14,652 nt of DNA from JAZNOL01 sp045580815 (GTDB lineage: Bacteria > Bacillota > Clostridia > RUG12999). The notes beneath the pieces were generated by a model. It searched no databases, was not told the origin of the DNA, and saw nothing but the letters and a program-made list of their open reading frames with translations. The DNA lies in the NCBI GenBank assembly GCA_045580815.1, contig JAZNOL010000026.1, positions 1 to 14,652 of the forward strand, in the 5' to 3' direction. The position numbers were made by a program, and so were the translations under genes. Shown piece by piece: positions 1 to 9,400 of the stretch (its first letter is position 1; every line of letters starts with the position of its first letter).

Positions 1-1
1 A

Positions 2-1078
2 TACGAAACAGAAATTTATGAGGCACTTACAAACAGGGTTTTTGAAAGCAAGAAAAAACTTCTTGAAGCTGTTGAAACAAGCAAGAATACCTTTAAAAAT
101 ACTTATGTAATGAATAAAGTTGAAAAAAACAGCAATTACCTTGCGGTAGAAGGTATTCTTGAAGAATGTGCCGATTATATCGGTTACGATAAAGAATATT
201 ATGCTGATATTGAAGATAAAGAGCAGTTTGCAAAAGACTTTATCAATGCAAAAGCTGATTTTAAAACTACAGAAGATATCCGTAAATTTATTGATGAATA
301 TGTTCCTGAAGAAGATGATGACGATGACAGCTACATCGGTGGCGGAGGTTATTCCGGTGGCGGTGGTGGAGGCGGAGGTTCATCCATTACACTTCCGGCA
401 GCTCCGGTTGTAATTGCACCGACACAGCAGGTTATTGATGAAACCATTAAAAACAGCAAATCACCTTTTGGTGACATCACAAACAATCATTGGGGCTATG
501 AATACATATATTCTCTTAACACAAAAGGCATTATAAACGGTGATGAAAACGGTAATGTGCGTCCCGATGCATCGGTAAGCCGGGCAGAATTTATTAAAAT
601 GCTTCTGCTTTCTTTCAACCATAATCCTGCTGAAAAAGAAACAAATGCAGAAGAAACAACTGAAGTTCAGGCGATGTTTACTGACATAAGCAAAGCTGAT
701 TGGTATTACGACTATATGCAGTATGCAGGTGAGATTGGAATACTTCTTGGTAGTGACGGTAAATGCAATCCCGAAAGTGCACTTTCACGTCAGGAGCTGT
801 GCACTCTTGTTTACCGTATGCTTCAGTTAAGCGGAAAAACACTTGATAATGTGCGTTCTGCAAAGAATTTTGAGGATGCTTCACAAATTGCAGACTGGGC
901 ACTCCGTAGTGTTATGCAATTGCAGTGTGCGGATATTGTTTCCGGCATGACAGAAACAACCTTTGAGCCTCACGGCAGTGCTACACGTGCACAGACAGCA
1001 AAAATCCTTGATAAAATTATTAAAAATCTCGATATGCAGGCACTTAATCAGATTAAAAATCAGCCGATAGAGGAGTAA
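2..1078 (+). CDS. C-terminal part of an SLH-anchored surface protein (5' truncated by the window edge)
   Basis: The frame is open without a stop from base 2, so the ATG at 110 is an internal methionine: it has no Shine-Dalgarno sequence and follows in-frame codons. 358 residues are visible. The first ~100 are charged and probably helical, and resemble the helical spacer often found before SLH repeats in large clostridial surface enzymes (recalled, not searched). An acidic run of five Asp (about 314-328) and a Gly-rich linker (about 338-391) follow. Three SLH repeats come next, at about 461-618, 671-823 and 866-1021, with SRAE, SRQE and TRAQ in place of the conserved TRAE motif. SLH triplets bind pyruvylated wall polysaccharide, so this is a wall anchor on an exported protein. 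The catalytic or binding part lies upstream and cannot be judged. The GH51-like gene starts 33 bases downstream, so co-transcription is likely. Confidence 0.9.
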   Translation, partial: YETEIYEALTNRVFESKKKLLEAVETSKNTFKNTYVMNKVEKNSNYLAVEGILEECADYIGYDKEYYADIEDKEQFAKDFINAKADFKTTEDIRKFIDEYVPEEDDDDDSYIGGGGYSGGGGGGGGSSITLPAAPVVIAPTQQVIDETIKNSKSPFGDITNNHWGYEYIYSLNTKGIINGDENGNVRPDASVSRAEFIKMLLLSFNHNPAEKETNAEETTEVQAMFTDISKADWYYDYMQYAGEIGILLGSDGKCNPESALSRQELCTLVYRMLQLSGKTLDNVRSAKNFEDASQIADWALRSVMQLQCADIVSGMTETTFEPHGSATRAQTAKILDKIIKNLDMQALNQIKNQPIEE

Positions 1079-1111
1079 CGGCTAAAAGTCCGATAAAGAA
1101 AGGATGAGTTT

Positions 1112-3367
1112 ATGAAATATTTACACCGTTTAACTGCACTTTTGATAATTCTTGCATTTGCATGCTGTGCGGTAGGAGTTTCGGCAGAAGAAATAAGGCT
1201 TACCGGACCATGGCCCGAAGATCTTGAAAAAGTTCGTGAAGATAAGTCATATCTTGTTGTAAATAATGTTGACGCCACCGTTAAGGTGCAGGAATCAATA
1301 GTAAAACGAAACATCAATCAGGATATGCTTGGTATGCAGTACGAAGGTATGGGCGATTCTATATTTGATTCGCAGTACACTACAGAAATTTCTGATACAT
1401 ATAAAGAATTTGCACCAACACTTTATCCAATAACTCTTGCACGTTTTGGCGGCAGTTTGTCAGGGCAGATTAATGCTTTTGACCATATGGGTCCTGTCGC
1501 TTCAAGAAAAAGCTCAACCTACACAATGGATGCCTATAGTGATGATAAGCGTGGTAAAGGCTCAACGGTTGCACCGCAACAGTTTGGTGTTGTTGAATGG
1601 ATAAAACTTGTTCAGTTGCAAAACCCCGAAGCTCAGTTTATTATGTGCATAAGCCTTGAAGCGGCAACTCCGGAGGATAACGCAAATTTAGTAAGCTTTT
1701 TCCTTGACGAAAAAGACGAATCGCAGTGGGGAGCACTGCGTGCAAGCTATGGCATTGAAGACCCCATAAATCTTCATTCAATTGAGGTTGGTAACGAGGT
1801 TGACCTTATGTCAAAAAATCCCCGTTCAAATTTTGAGATTGACTTGGAGCTTGTTGAATGGTATTGCACACAGGCACGTCGTCATATAGATGCGATAAAA
1901 GCGGTTCATCCCGAAACGAAGTTTATGGCGTGCGGAAAATCTTCACCTCATAAAGATGATCCTCTTGACTGGCGTACATGGCACCGTGAGGTAGCAAAAG
2001 CTTTTGGAGAAGATTGTCATTATTGGGCATATCACCTGTATCATGGCGGTTATCATCTTGCATATACCGAGTGGCAACTTGATGCCATGACCGAAGATTT
2101 TAAAGAGATTTTTGGCGAAGATTATCAAACTAAAATTTATATAACCGAACACGCAACCTGGCCGAACAACAACGATTTTAAGGTTAATATGTTTGAGGAT
2201 AACAAAACCCAGACACTGTATGCAGCTCTTGATAATGCACAGTTCTTTAACCGTATGTACACCCGTGACGATGTTTACGGCGCAAACTACCATGCATTTT
2301 TCGGCGCGCAGAAAATGTGGGCGGCTGTTAAGAAATTTGACGGTCAGTGGGTACGTACAAACGTTAACGAAATCGCACAATTTTACAGCGATAACTTAGG
2401 CGACAGAATTGTTCAGCTTGATATTGAAAGTGATAATGTCATTACCGATAAAAACTCAACAGCATCAAGGTTTACGGCAATTGCAACACCTAAGGGCGAT
2501 AACGAAATGGTGCTCATGCTCAATAATATGAGTGAAGATACAAGTCTTGACCTTACATTTGAATTTGAAAACAAATACACTCTCACGAAAGAAAGTGTAT
2601 TTACGGCACCAAATCTTTGGTCGTATGTATGCTGTGAAGAAGCACAGGATATTTTCTCGGTAACAACAACCGAGAAAAATGAAGCAAATTTTACAACATA
2701 CCATATGCCGGCAAAAAGCTGTATAGCACTCACTCTTAAATCGGATAAAAAACTCCCCCGTGTGGACGGTGAGGGTGGTAGTGACGGTGATGAAGAAGCA
2801 GTATTTACAGGTGAAAGCGGATTTTCTGATATTGAATATTCCTGGGCAAAAAACGAAATTAATCTTCTTCACGAGCAAGGTCTTGTTGATGGAATGGGCG
2901 AGGGCATATTTGCTCCCGATGCCGATGTAACAAGAGCGCAGGCAGCAAAAATGGCGGCAACAGCACTTGGACTTGAAGAAAAAACGTATAGCGGTCTGTT
3001 TGACGATGTATCGGCGGATGACTGGTATGCACCCTATGTTCAGACAATGTATGAAAACGGATATATGCTTGGAAAAACTGCCCGAGAGTTTGCTCCCGAA
3101 GATGGCATAACTAAAGAAGAACTTGCAGTTTTAGCATCACGTATTTATATGGCACTTAATATTGATGAGCAGGTTTCGGCAGACATCAATTATTTAAACG
3201 GTTTTAAGAACAAATCGGAAATTTCCGTTTGGGCAGAAAATGCCGTTGCAATCTGTGTAGAAAAGAATATTTTCCGGCGTATGTACGAATCAGGTCTTTT
3301 TGTTCCAAGAGCAAATGCCAACAGAGCAGAAACCGCTTATGTTCTTTACAGACTTATAAACAGCTGA
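1112..3367 (+). CDS. Secreted, wall-anchored GH51-like glycoside hydrolase with three C-terminal SLH repeats
   Basis: Probably an exo-acting alpha-L-arabinofuranosidase or related clan GH-A retaining enzyme on the cell surface. AAAGGA at 1099-1104 lies 7 bases before the ATG. A signal peptide covers residues 1 to about 25, with cleavage probable after VSA. A TIM-barrel-like region follows (about 60-400): a segment WGALRASYG...EDP leads into IEVGNE, the typical lead-in to the GH51 acid/base, here E229. ITEH places a candidate nucleophile at E346; the 117-residue spacing fits GH51 enzymes. A beta-sandwich (about 415-555) precedes an Asp/Glu/Gly linker and SLH repeats at about 571-622, 629-681 and 698-750. 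The usual RWPGG segment is changed to ARFGGSLSG, and the sequence is clearly divergent, so exact substrate and family placement are uncertain. It may belong to a neighbouring GH-A family or an uncharacterised GH51 subgroup. The next gene starts 23 bases after the stop. Confidence 0.85.
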   Translation: MKYLHRLTALLIILAFACCAVGVSAEEIRLTGPWPEDLEKVREDKSYLVVNNVDATVKVQESIVKRNINQDMLGMQYEGMGDSIFDSQYTTEISDTYKEFAPTLYPITLARFGGSLSGQINAFDHMGPVASRKSSTYTMDAYSDDKRGKGSTVAPQQFGVVEWIKLVQLQNPEAQFIMCISLEAATPEDNANLVSFFLDEKDESQWGALRASYGIEDPINLHSIEVGNEVDLMSKNPRSNFEIDLELVEWYCTQARRHIDAIKAVHPETKFMACGKSSPHKDDPLDWRTWHREVAKAFGEDCHYWAYHLYHGGYHLAYTEWQLDAMTEDFKEIFGEDYQTKIYITEHATWPNNNDFKVNMFEDNKTQTLYAALDNAQFFNRMYTRDDVYGANYHAFFGAQKMWAAVKKFDGQWVRTNVNEIAQFYSDNLGDRIVQLDIESDNVITDKNSTASRFTAIATPKGDNEMVLMLNNMSEDTSLDLTFEFENKYTLTKESVFTAPNLWSYVCCEEAQDIFSVTTTEKNEANFTTYHMPAKSCIALTLKSDKKLPRVDGEGGSDGDEEAVFTGESGFSDIEYSWAKNEINLLHEQGLVDGMGEGIFAPDADVTRAQAAKMAATALGLEEKTYSGLFDDVSADDWYAPYVQTMYENGYMLGKTAREFAPEDGITKEELAVLASRIYMALNIDEQVSADINYLNGFKNKSEISVWAENAVAICVEKNIFRRMYESGLFVPRANANRAETAYVLYRLINS

Positions 3368-3390
3368 TTTGAGACAGGAGGTTTTTAAGT

Positions 3391-6339
3391 ATGAGAAAAT
3401 TAAAATTTTTGATTTCGGTGTTGCTTATTTGTTGCATGGCAATATCTGCTGTATCAGCAGAAGAAATTGACAATAAAGAAACCCCGGACGGACTTCCTGC
3501 ATATGCCGGAAGCGGAATTCTTGTGGGTGTCCCGGATGCTGTTATGCAGCAAAGCAAGCTGTATACGGATGTCAGCGATACAAACCTTTATAATAAACTG
3601 TCGCTTTTAAACGCACTTGAAATTATTACTCCCGATGAAGATGCAATGTTTTATCCGGAAGAAAAAATGACACGTGCTCAGGCGGTTAGATTTATTCTTC
3701 CGGCGGTAAATGCAGATGTTAATCTGACAGAAATTGATCTTCCGTTTTTGGATGTTCCGTCAAATAGTGAATATGCACCATATATTACACTTGCATATAA
3801 AATGGGTGTAATAAAAGGCTACGGCTCGGCGGCTTTCCGTCCCGATAGTGTTGTAACCGGCAGTGAATTTATAGTTATGATGATGAATTTGATGGGTTAT
3901 GTTCCCATGACAGATGTAAAAGGCGGTTTTGTTTCAGGTTATCTGCTTACAGCATCGGAAATCGGCATGAATGTGTCTTCATATGCAGGAAAATCCGAAA
4001 TTACGCGTGCAGATGCGGTAGAAATTTTATATGAAGCACTTAATTCTCCGGTGCTTCGTGTATCCGAGGTTGTAAACGGCGATGTTCAGTATAATCATAA
4101 CAAAAAAACAGGCACAATGCTTGCTGTTTATCATGATGTTTACTATACAAGAGGGCAGGTTAGTGCAACTCCTGTTACTTCAATAGGCAGTGCAACGGCA
4201 ACAAACAAAACAATTGTAATAAATAATGAAAGATATCTAACCGGCGGAGAAAATTTCAACAATCTGCTTGGTTATACTGTAAAATGCTTCTACCGACAGC
4301 CGGAAAGTGAAGAAACCAAAACAGCGGTATGTTGTTTTAAAGACGGAAAAACAAAAGAATGTGCAATAGCGGCAGAAAGTAATCCTAAAATAAGCGGAAA
4401 TAAACTTTCTTACCTTGACGGTGATAAAAGACGTACTGTTACAATAAATCCTGTAAACACTGTTATAAGAAACGGCAAACGTGTTACAGAAAGCTACGGC
4501 AACGATATTTTTGAAATTACCGACGGTACAATGAAGCTTGTTTCAAGCGAAGGCACAGATAATTATGATATTATTTTTATCGATTCATACACAAATATTG
4601 TTGTTGAATCTGTCGGAATTAAAGATACAATTCTGACAATTATTCCAAAATTCAATGTTCCTCCGATTGAAATTGATATTGCTGACCCGGATGTTATTAT
4701 TGAATGCAGTGATATTATGGGTAATATCATTCCTGTTCAGTCAGAACGACTTGAGCTTTATGATGCAGACGGAAAATTGCAGGTTACATATATGGCACCG
4801 GCAATTCCTGTGGGATGTGTTCTCAGTATCTATGCAGATAAATTTGATAAAGCCGGTAAAGTTCCTGTTCCGGCAGAGGATGCAACATATTTCCGTATGA
4901 TTGCAAGTACGGATGCTGTGGAGGGAACTGTAGAAGCAAAACAGAGTAATCCTGATGCGTATGTTATAGACAATACTGCATATAAAGAAGCAAAATATAA
5001 TTTCCTTTATGAGGAAGGGCAAGAGCTGGAGTTTGGTGTTAAATCCAAATTTCTAAAGGATTTCAATGCTCATTTGGTGGCAACAAGCAGTATTATTGAC
5101 ACGGGTGAGCAGTATGTTTATCTTATTAATTCGTCAACAAGCGGTGTTATAGGCGGCAAATTTGAAGCTAAACTTCTGCTTAAAGACGGCACTGTTAAAA
5201 TCTTTAAAGGTGCTTCAAGCATTGAAATAAATGACGGTATTACAAAAGATATGCAAAAGGTGCAAAAACAGGTTGAGGATAGTGCAGTACATTCAAACGG
5301 TGAAAATTCCAGACTGGGACTGTCACAGGTTGCAAAAGTTAAATTTAATGAAAACGAAGAAATAACATACCTTGAAACACTTGCTTCAGCAGATGTGGGT
5401 GAGTATGATGACAACACTCTTTCACGTGAGGTGAAAAACGGCGCATACACCATGAAAACAACCCAGAAGTATATTCTTATGGAGGGTGGAGACGTAGGTC
5501 CCCGTTACGGTGCTCCGGAGGTGTTTTTCCGTGTGCCGGGAGAATATTCTGAAAAAGACGATGATTACGGCGTAGGTGCAGGTCTTAAATCAACAGAGCA
5601 AAGAAAAACCATGGATCTTTATGACATTAAAAGTGCAGGTCTTGTTCCGAGTGTTTCTGTCATTTACGAGGCTGTGTCGGCAGAGCGAATCGGTTGGTTT
5701 GTTGCTGTTATGAACGTAGAATATGTTCTGGATGAAGCAGGATTGCCTGTTAAACAGATGACAGGCTGCACCGGCAGAGAAATTGTTACATATACCGAAA
5801 AAGTTCCCGGTGCATTTGATGGTCTTAAATGCGGTGATCTTGTCATTCTGTACGGTGTAAACACACAGGTGGCATCGGTTACAAAGCTTTATGATATGAA
5901 AACCTTGCCTGACATTAACACAATAAATAAACGTACAAACGGCAAAACCGCACTTTGTGAGGTTGATGAAAAAGCTCCGGAAAATTGGTCAGTCAAATCA
6001 GATGTTGCAAAAATCTATTATTTTGAACCTTACAAGCAGGCAGACAGATTTTTCACGCTTACACGCGGACCTGTAAAAGAAAACGGCAAAAATATGCGTG
6101 AGATGGAAAAAATGATTTACTGGACGGCTGATACAGGTGCAATGACGCATGGTGCAATTCTTATAGAATTAAACGGTGATGAAAAACCGAAAATCAAAAT
6201 CGGCAGCATGGGTGACGTTAAACTTGCGGCAACCTATGGCAACGAAAAGGCATCACGTGTTTTCTGTGTTGAAACTTATGCCGATTTAAAACAACTTGTT
6301 ATTATTAACGGGCTTGAAACTGTTGAAAACAATCAGTAA
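3391..6339 (+). CDS. Large secreted protein with N-terminal SLH repeats and unassigned C-terminal region
   Basis: 982 residues. CAGGAGG at 3375-3381 lies 9 bases before the ATG. The signal peptide covers residues 1 to about 23 (cleavage after VSA, as in the preceding GH51-like protein). SLH repeats cover about 57-106 (TRAQ) and 118-170 (TGSE), with a shorter, degenerate third at about 178-217 (TRAD). The remaining ~760 residues are beta-rich, with short stretches such as GTVEAKQ, VIGGKFEAKLLLKDG and SIYAD. These recall the repeated small beta modules seen after N-terminal SLH repeats in many uncharacterised Clostridia surface proteins; that is recall, not a database match. No catalytic motif or C-terminal membrane segment is recognised. 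It probably sits in the wall as a structural, scaffolding or glycan-binding component. It follows the SLH-anchored GH51-like gene by 23 bases, and a hairpin plus new promoter follow its stop codon. Confidence 0.85.
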   Translation: MRKLKFLISVLLICCMAISAVSAEEIDNKETPDGLPAYAGSGILVGVPDAVMQQSKLYTDVSDTNLYNKLSLLNALEIITPDEDAMFYPEEKMTRAQAVRFILPAVNADVNLTEIDLPFLDVPSNSEYAPYITLAYKMGVIKGYGSAAFRPDSVVTGSEFIVMMMNLMGYVPMTDVKGGFVSGYLLTASEIGMNVSSYAGKSEITRADAVEILYEALNSPVLRVSEVVNGDVQYNHNKKTGTMLAVYHDVYYTRGQVSATPVTSIGSATATNKTIVINNERYLTGGENFNNLLGYTVKCFYRQPESEETKTAVCCFKDGKTKECAIAAESNPKISGNKLSYLDGDKRRTVTINPVNTVIRNGKRVTESYGNDIFEITDGTMKLVSSEGTDNYDIIFIDSYTNIVVESVGIKDTILTIIPKFNVPPIEIDIADPDVIIECSDIMGNIIPVQSERLELYDADGKLQVTYMAPAIPVGCVLSIYADKFDKAGKVPVPAEDATYFRMIASTDAVEGTVEAKQSNPDAYVIDNTAYKEAKYNFLYEEGQELEFGVKSKFLKDFNAHLVATSSIIDTGEQYVYLINSSTSGVIGGKFEAKLLLKDGTVKIFKGASSIEINDGITKDMQKVQKQVEDSAVHSNGENSRLGLSQVAKVKFNENEEITYLETLASADVGEYDDNTLSREVKNGAYTMKTTQKYILMEGGDVGPRYGAPEVFFRVPGEYSEKDDDYGVGAGLKSTEQRKTMDLYDIKSAGLVPSVSVIYEAVSAERIGWFVAVMNVEYVLDEAGLPVKQMTGCTGREIVTYTEKVPGAFDGLKCGDLVILYGVNTQVASVTKLYDMKTLPDINTINKRTNGKTALCEVDEKAPENWSVKSDVAKIYYFEPYKQADRFFTLTRGPVKENGKNMREMEKMIYWTADTGAMTHGAILIELNGDEKPKIKIGSMGDVKLAATYGNEKASRVFCVETYADLKQLVIINGLETVENNQ

Positions 6340-6350
6340 AATTGTAAAGC

Positions 6351-6422
6351 TATGATATGCCTGTTGAGGTGTATCTGTTGTGCCGCATCACAAAAAGATG
6401 TGTTTTGACAGTGCATATCATA
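6351..6422 (+). repeat. 72-base inverted repeat / long RNA hairpin
   Basis: Ten bases at 6351-6360 are the exact reverse complement of 6413-6422. Pairing continues inward after a single bulged base (6412): 6361-6376 pairs with 6396-6411 over 16 positions, seven of them G-U wobbles. After a small internal loop (6377 against 6394-6395), 6378-6382 pairs with 6389-6393 around a six-base loop. That gives 31 pairs in total. The wobbles are allowed only in plus-strand RNA; in minus-strand RNA they become A-C mismatches. The structure begins 11 bases after the stop of the 982-residue SLH protein. Only a short TTTT (6424-6427) follows, so it is at best a weak terminator. It may instead stabilise the 3' end of the upstream mRNA or be a remnant of a small palindromic element; no target-site duplication is seen. 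Confidence 0.75.
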
Positions 6423-6434
6423 ATTTTATATAAT
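6405..6434 (+). promoter_or_regulatory. Consensus sigma-A promoter for the downstream four-gene unit
   Basis: TTGACA at 6405-6410 and TATAAT at 6429-6434 are both perfect consensus hexamers, separated by 18 bases. Transcription would start near 6440, giving a leader of about 30 bases before the ATG at 6470, with GAAAGGA at 6451-6457 as the ribosome binding site. The -35 box lies inside the right arm of the 72-base inverted repeat, and the 10-base outer arm at 6413-6422 fills much of the spacer. This is the only convincing promoter found in the window. Confidence 0.7.
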
Positions 6435-6469
6435 TAAAAAATATTAAAGCGAAAGGACGGCAAAACAAA

Positions 6470-9400
6470 ATGAAAAAATTCACAAAACTTCTTGCTGTGT
6501 TCACGGCACTTGTCCTGACAATTTCAATGTTTCCGGTTACAGCAACCGAAACAGAAGCAGAAACAATTACATTTACAGATGATTTTTCGGGTTACGCAGA
6601 AAGCGGAGATTTTTCTTCAAACTGGACTGTGTTTAATGAAAAAGCAGAAAGCCCTGTTGTAATTACAACTGATGCACCGGGCGGTGACGGAGTAACAAAA
6701 TGGGTTAAACTTTTTGCAGATAACTACTGGACAAATATTATGACCATTGGCAGAGGTGTTACTGCGAAAACAAAAGTGCCGGATAACTCCGTTACTGATA
6801 TAAGTGTAAGACTTCGCCGCAATAATAACGGTTCAACAGGTGCTGTAAGATTTTTGGATGACGGCAACGGCAACTATTACCAGCTTTCAATTCCGCGTGT
6901 ACAGTGTAGTGTTACTTATTTTGAAAATGATGCTATACCGGGTAAAGCTCTTGCAAATTTTGTGAGAAACAAATATGCAGCTACACTTGGTGTCACAGGA
7001 GATGATATAAACAGTATTGATGTATCGGGTTATTATACAACATGGGTGCTTTCTAAAAACACTACTGTTGGCGGTGTTTCAACACATACAATTATTGATG
7101 TGTTTGAGCATACAGACAGCCTTAACCTTGATACAGCAAACAAAAAGGTTTCAACAAAAGATGTTACTATTGACCCTTGGGCGGGTGCGGCAGATTACGA
7201 CCAGATTATTACAATTAAAACCGATAAAGCAACGGGGGAAATCTCTTTTGATATAAACGGCAAAGCACACGGTGATACATTACAGACAAAAGCAGCAGGC
7301 AAACTTGATGTAAAAGCAACTGTTTATGACGAAGCTTTTAAAAATTCCGCTAACAAGGATTGCACGGTTTCTCTTGTTGGTGCAGGGCAGAACAATCAGT
7401 ATTCATATTTTACTGATTTTAGTGTTACAGCTGTAAAATACGCAGAGCCCGAACGTGTTGTAAACATTCCGGTTGCAACAGATGACGGGGCGGTTTTCTC
7501 GTTTGCTGATGATTTTTCAGGCTATCCCGGTAGTGATGGAGCATATGATTTCTCCGCAAACTGGATAACTCACAAAGAAAATGCCACCACTCCTGTAACA
7601 ATCACATCACATGCAAATGATACAGAAGAAACATATTGGTTTAAACTTAACGCATCCGGTTACTGGACAAACCTTGCAGATTATGCAGGTGTAGGTACAG
7701 ATAAAATTATTCCCGGTGATTCTGTTCAGAACATAAGAGCAAGAGTGCGCCGTGGCAATAACGGTGAAACATTTGCTATAAGATTTTTAGATGACGGTAA
7801 TGGCAACTATTATCAGCTTACAATTCCCCGTGCAGGTACAAGTGTTACTTATGAACAGGGTACTCTTATTGCAAACTTTGTAAGAAACAAATACGCATCG
7901 GCACTTGGCGTTACAGGTGATGACATAAGTTCAATTGATGTTTCAGAATTCTATACAGCATGGATAATCTCCAAAAACACTAAAGTCGGAACAACATCAA
8001 CACATGAAATTGTTGCGGTTTACGAAGATACTGAAAATCTTGTGCTTGATAAAACAAATAAAAAAGTTTCAACAAGCAATGTTACTGTTGACCCTCATGG
8101 CGGTGATGCAGACTGGGATCAGATTGTAACAGTAAAAACCGATAAAGACAGCGGCGAAATAAGCGTAGACATAAACTCTGTAAACTTCGGTGATGATGTT
8201 TATCTTAAAAAGAATGCATATGCCGATGTTAAGGGAACAATTTATGACGAGGCATTTAAAAATTCTTCGGTAAATCTTTGCGGTGTCAAACTCCTTGCAA
8301 GAGGTCAGGGCGGTCAGTATACATATTTTACTGATTTTTCAGTAACAGCAGAAAGACTGCCGGCAACAGTAACCGAAGCATACACAGACGATTTTTCAAC
8401 CTATGGTGATGTTGCAGTAGCCCAGACGGCTCCGTCAACTATTCTTAAAGACAGCAACGGCAATAATATTAACTGGCAGGCACATTCAAACAGAATGGGC
8501 TTTGCACAGGGCGATGACGGTGATGGTGTAACATATGCACGTGTGGGAATTACTCAGGAGGATACTGTTTTAAAAACTCCGGCGCTTCTTATTGAAGCAC
8601 GTGCGGATGCAAAAGTAAGAAAAGATTATCCGGCAGTTATATACACGGGCAATTATCCCGAAACAGCCGGCTATCACGTTAAATTCAGAGTGACTATGGA
8701 GAACCTTGTAGGCGGAATCAGAATTGCTTCTGATGAAACTTTCAACGATTATTACGAAGTTAAAATTCATAACAATGTTGGTATATACATCAACAAAGTA
8801 ACAGATGGCGACGAAGCGGCTGTTCAGCAGCTTGCATTCTGTGACAAGACAAGCGAGCTTGTTCAGCAGCATGTTGGCTACAGCGTACCGGGTGCAAAAA
8901 ATATTTATGTATGCGAACTTTTCATTGCGGACGGAGAGATTAAATTTACAGCAAACGTTCTTGAAAATCCGCATCACTGGACAATGGGATGGATGACAGC
9001 ATCAGATAAAGTAAATCCCATAAATATTGAGAATGCAAGTATGGCATTTTTTGCGGCGGGTAACATGAATAACTACTGCAAATATACTGATTTTTCTGTT
9101 GAATCATACGACCTTTGGGAATATGCAAAAACAGAACCCGCATCTGTTCTGTATCAGAACGTTGCAAAAGATATTACTCCCGATGAAAACGGTATAATCG
9201 TGCTTGATGAGGAAACAGTTATCAGACGTGTTGTTTTAAGTGTATCCGGCGATATTATGCTTTCACGGGATGGGGAAAGTTTCTATAAACTCGGCACAGG
9301 AACAAATGTGCTTAATACAAAATCCGCACAGGCGTTTAAATATGTAAAAGTTCCGGTTGGTGCAAGTGCAAAAGTTTATACAAACGTAGGCGGCAAAAAT

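Noticed and set aside
110..112. ATG as the start of the first gene
   Set aside because: The same frame is open back to base 2 and no ribosome binding site precedes this ATG, so it is an internal Met of a truncated gene.
1943..2380. 145-residue open frame on the minus strand
   Set aside because: It is antisense to the well-supported GH51-like gene, has no ribosome binding site or recognisable domain, and is explained by codon bias on the plus strand.
6572..8350. Assembly artefact as the cause of the tandem repeat
   Set aside because: The two copies differ throughout in codons and residues and have a length difference, which an assembly duplication would not produce.
8570..8977. 135-residue open frame on the minus strand
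   Set aside because: It lies within the repeated-domain protein and is Cys/Phe/Ile-rich in a way typical of antisense translation, with no supporting start signal.
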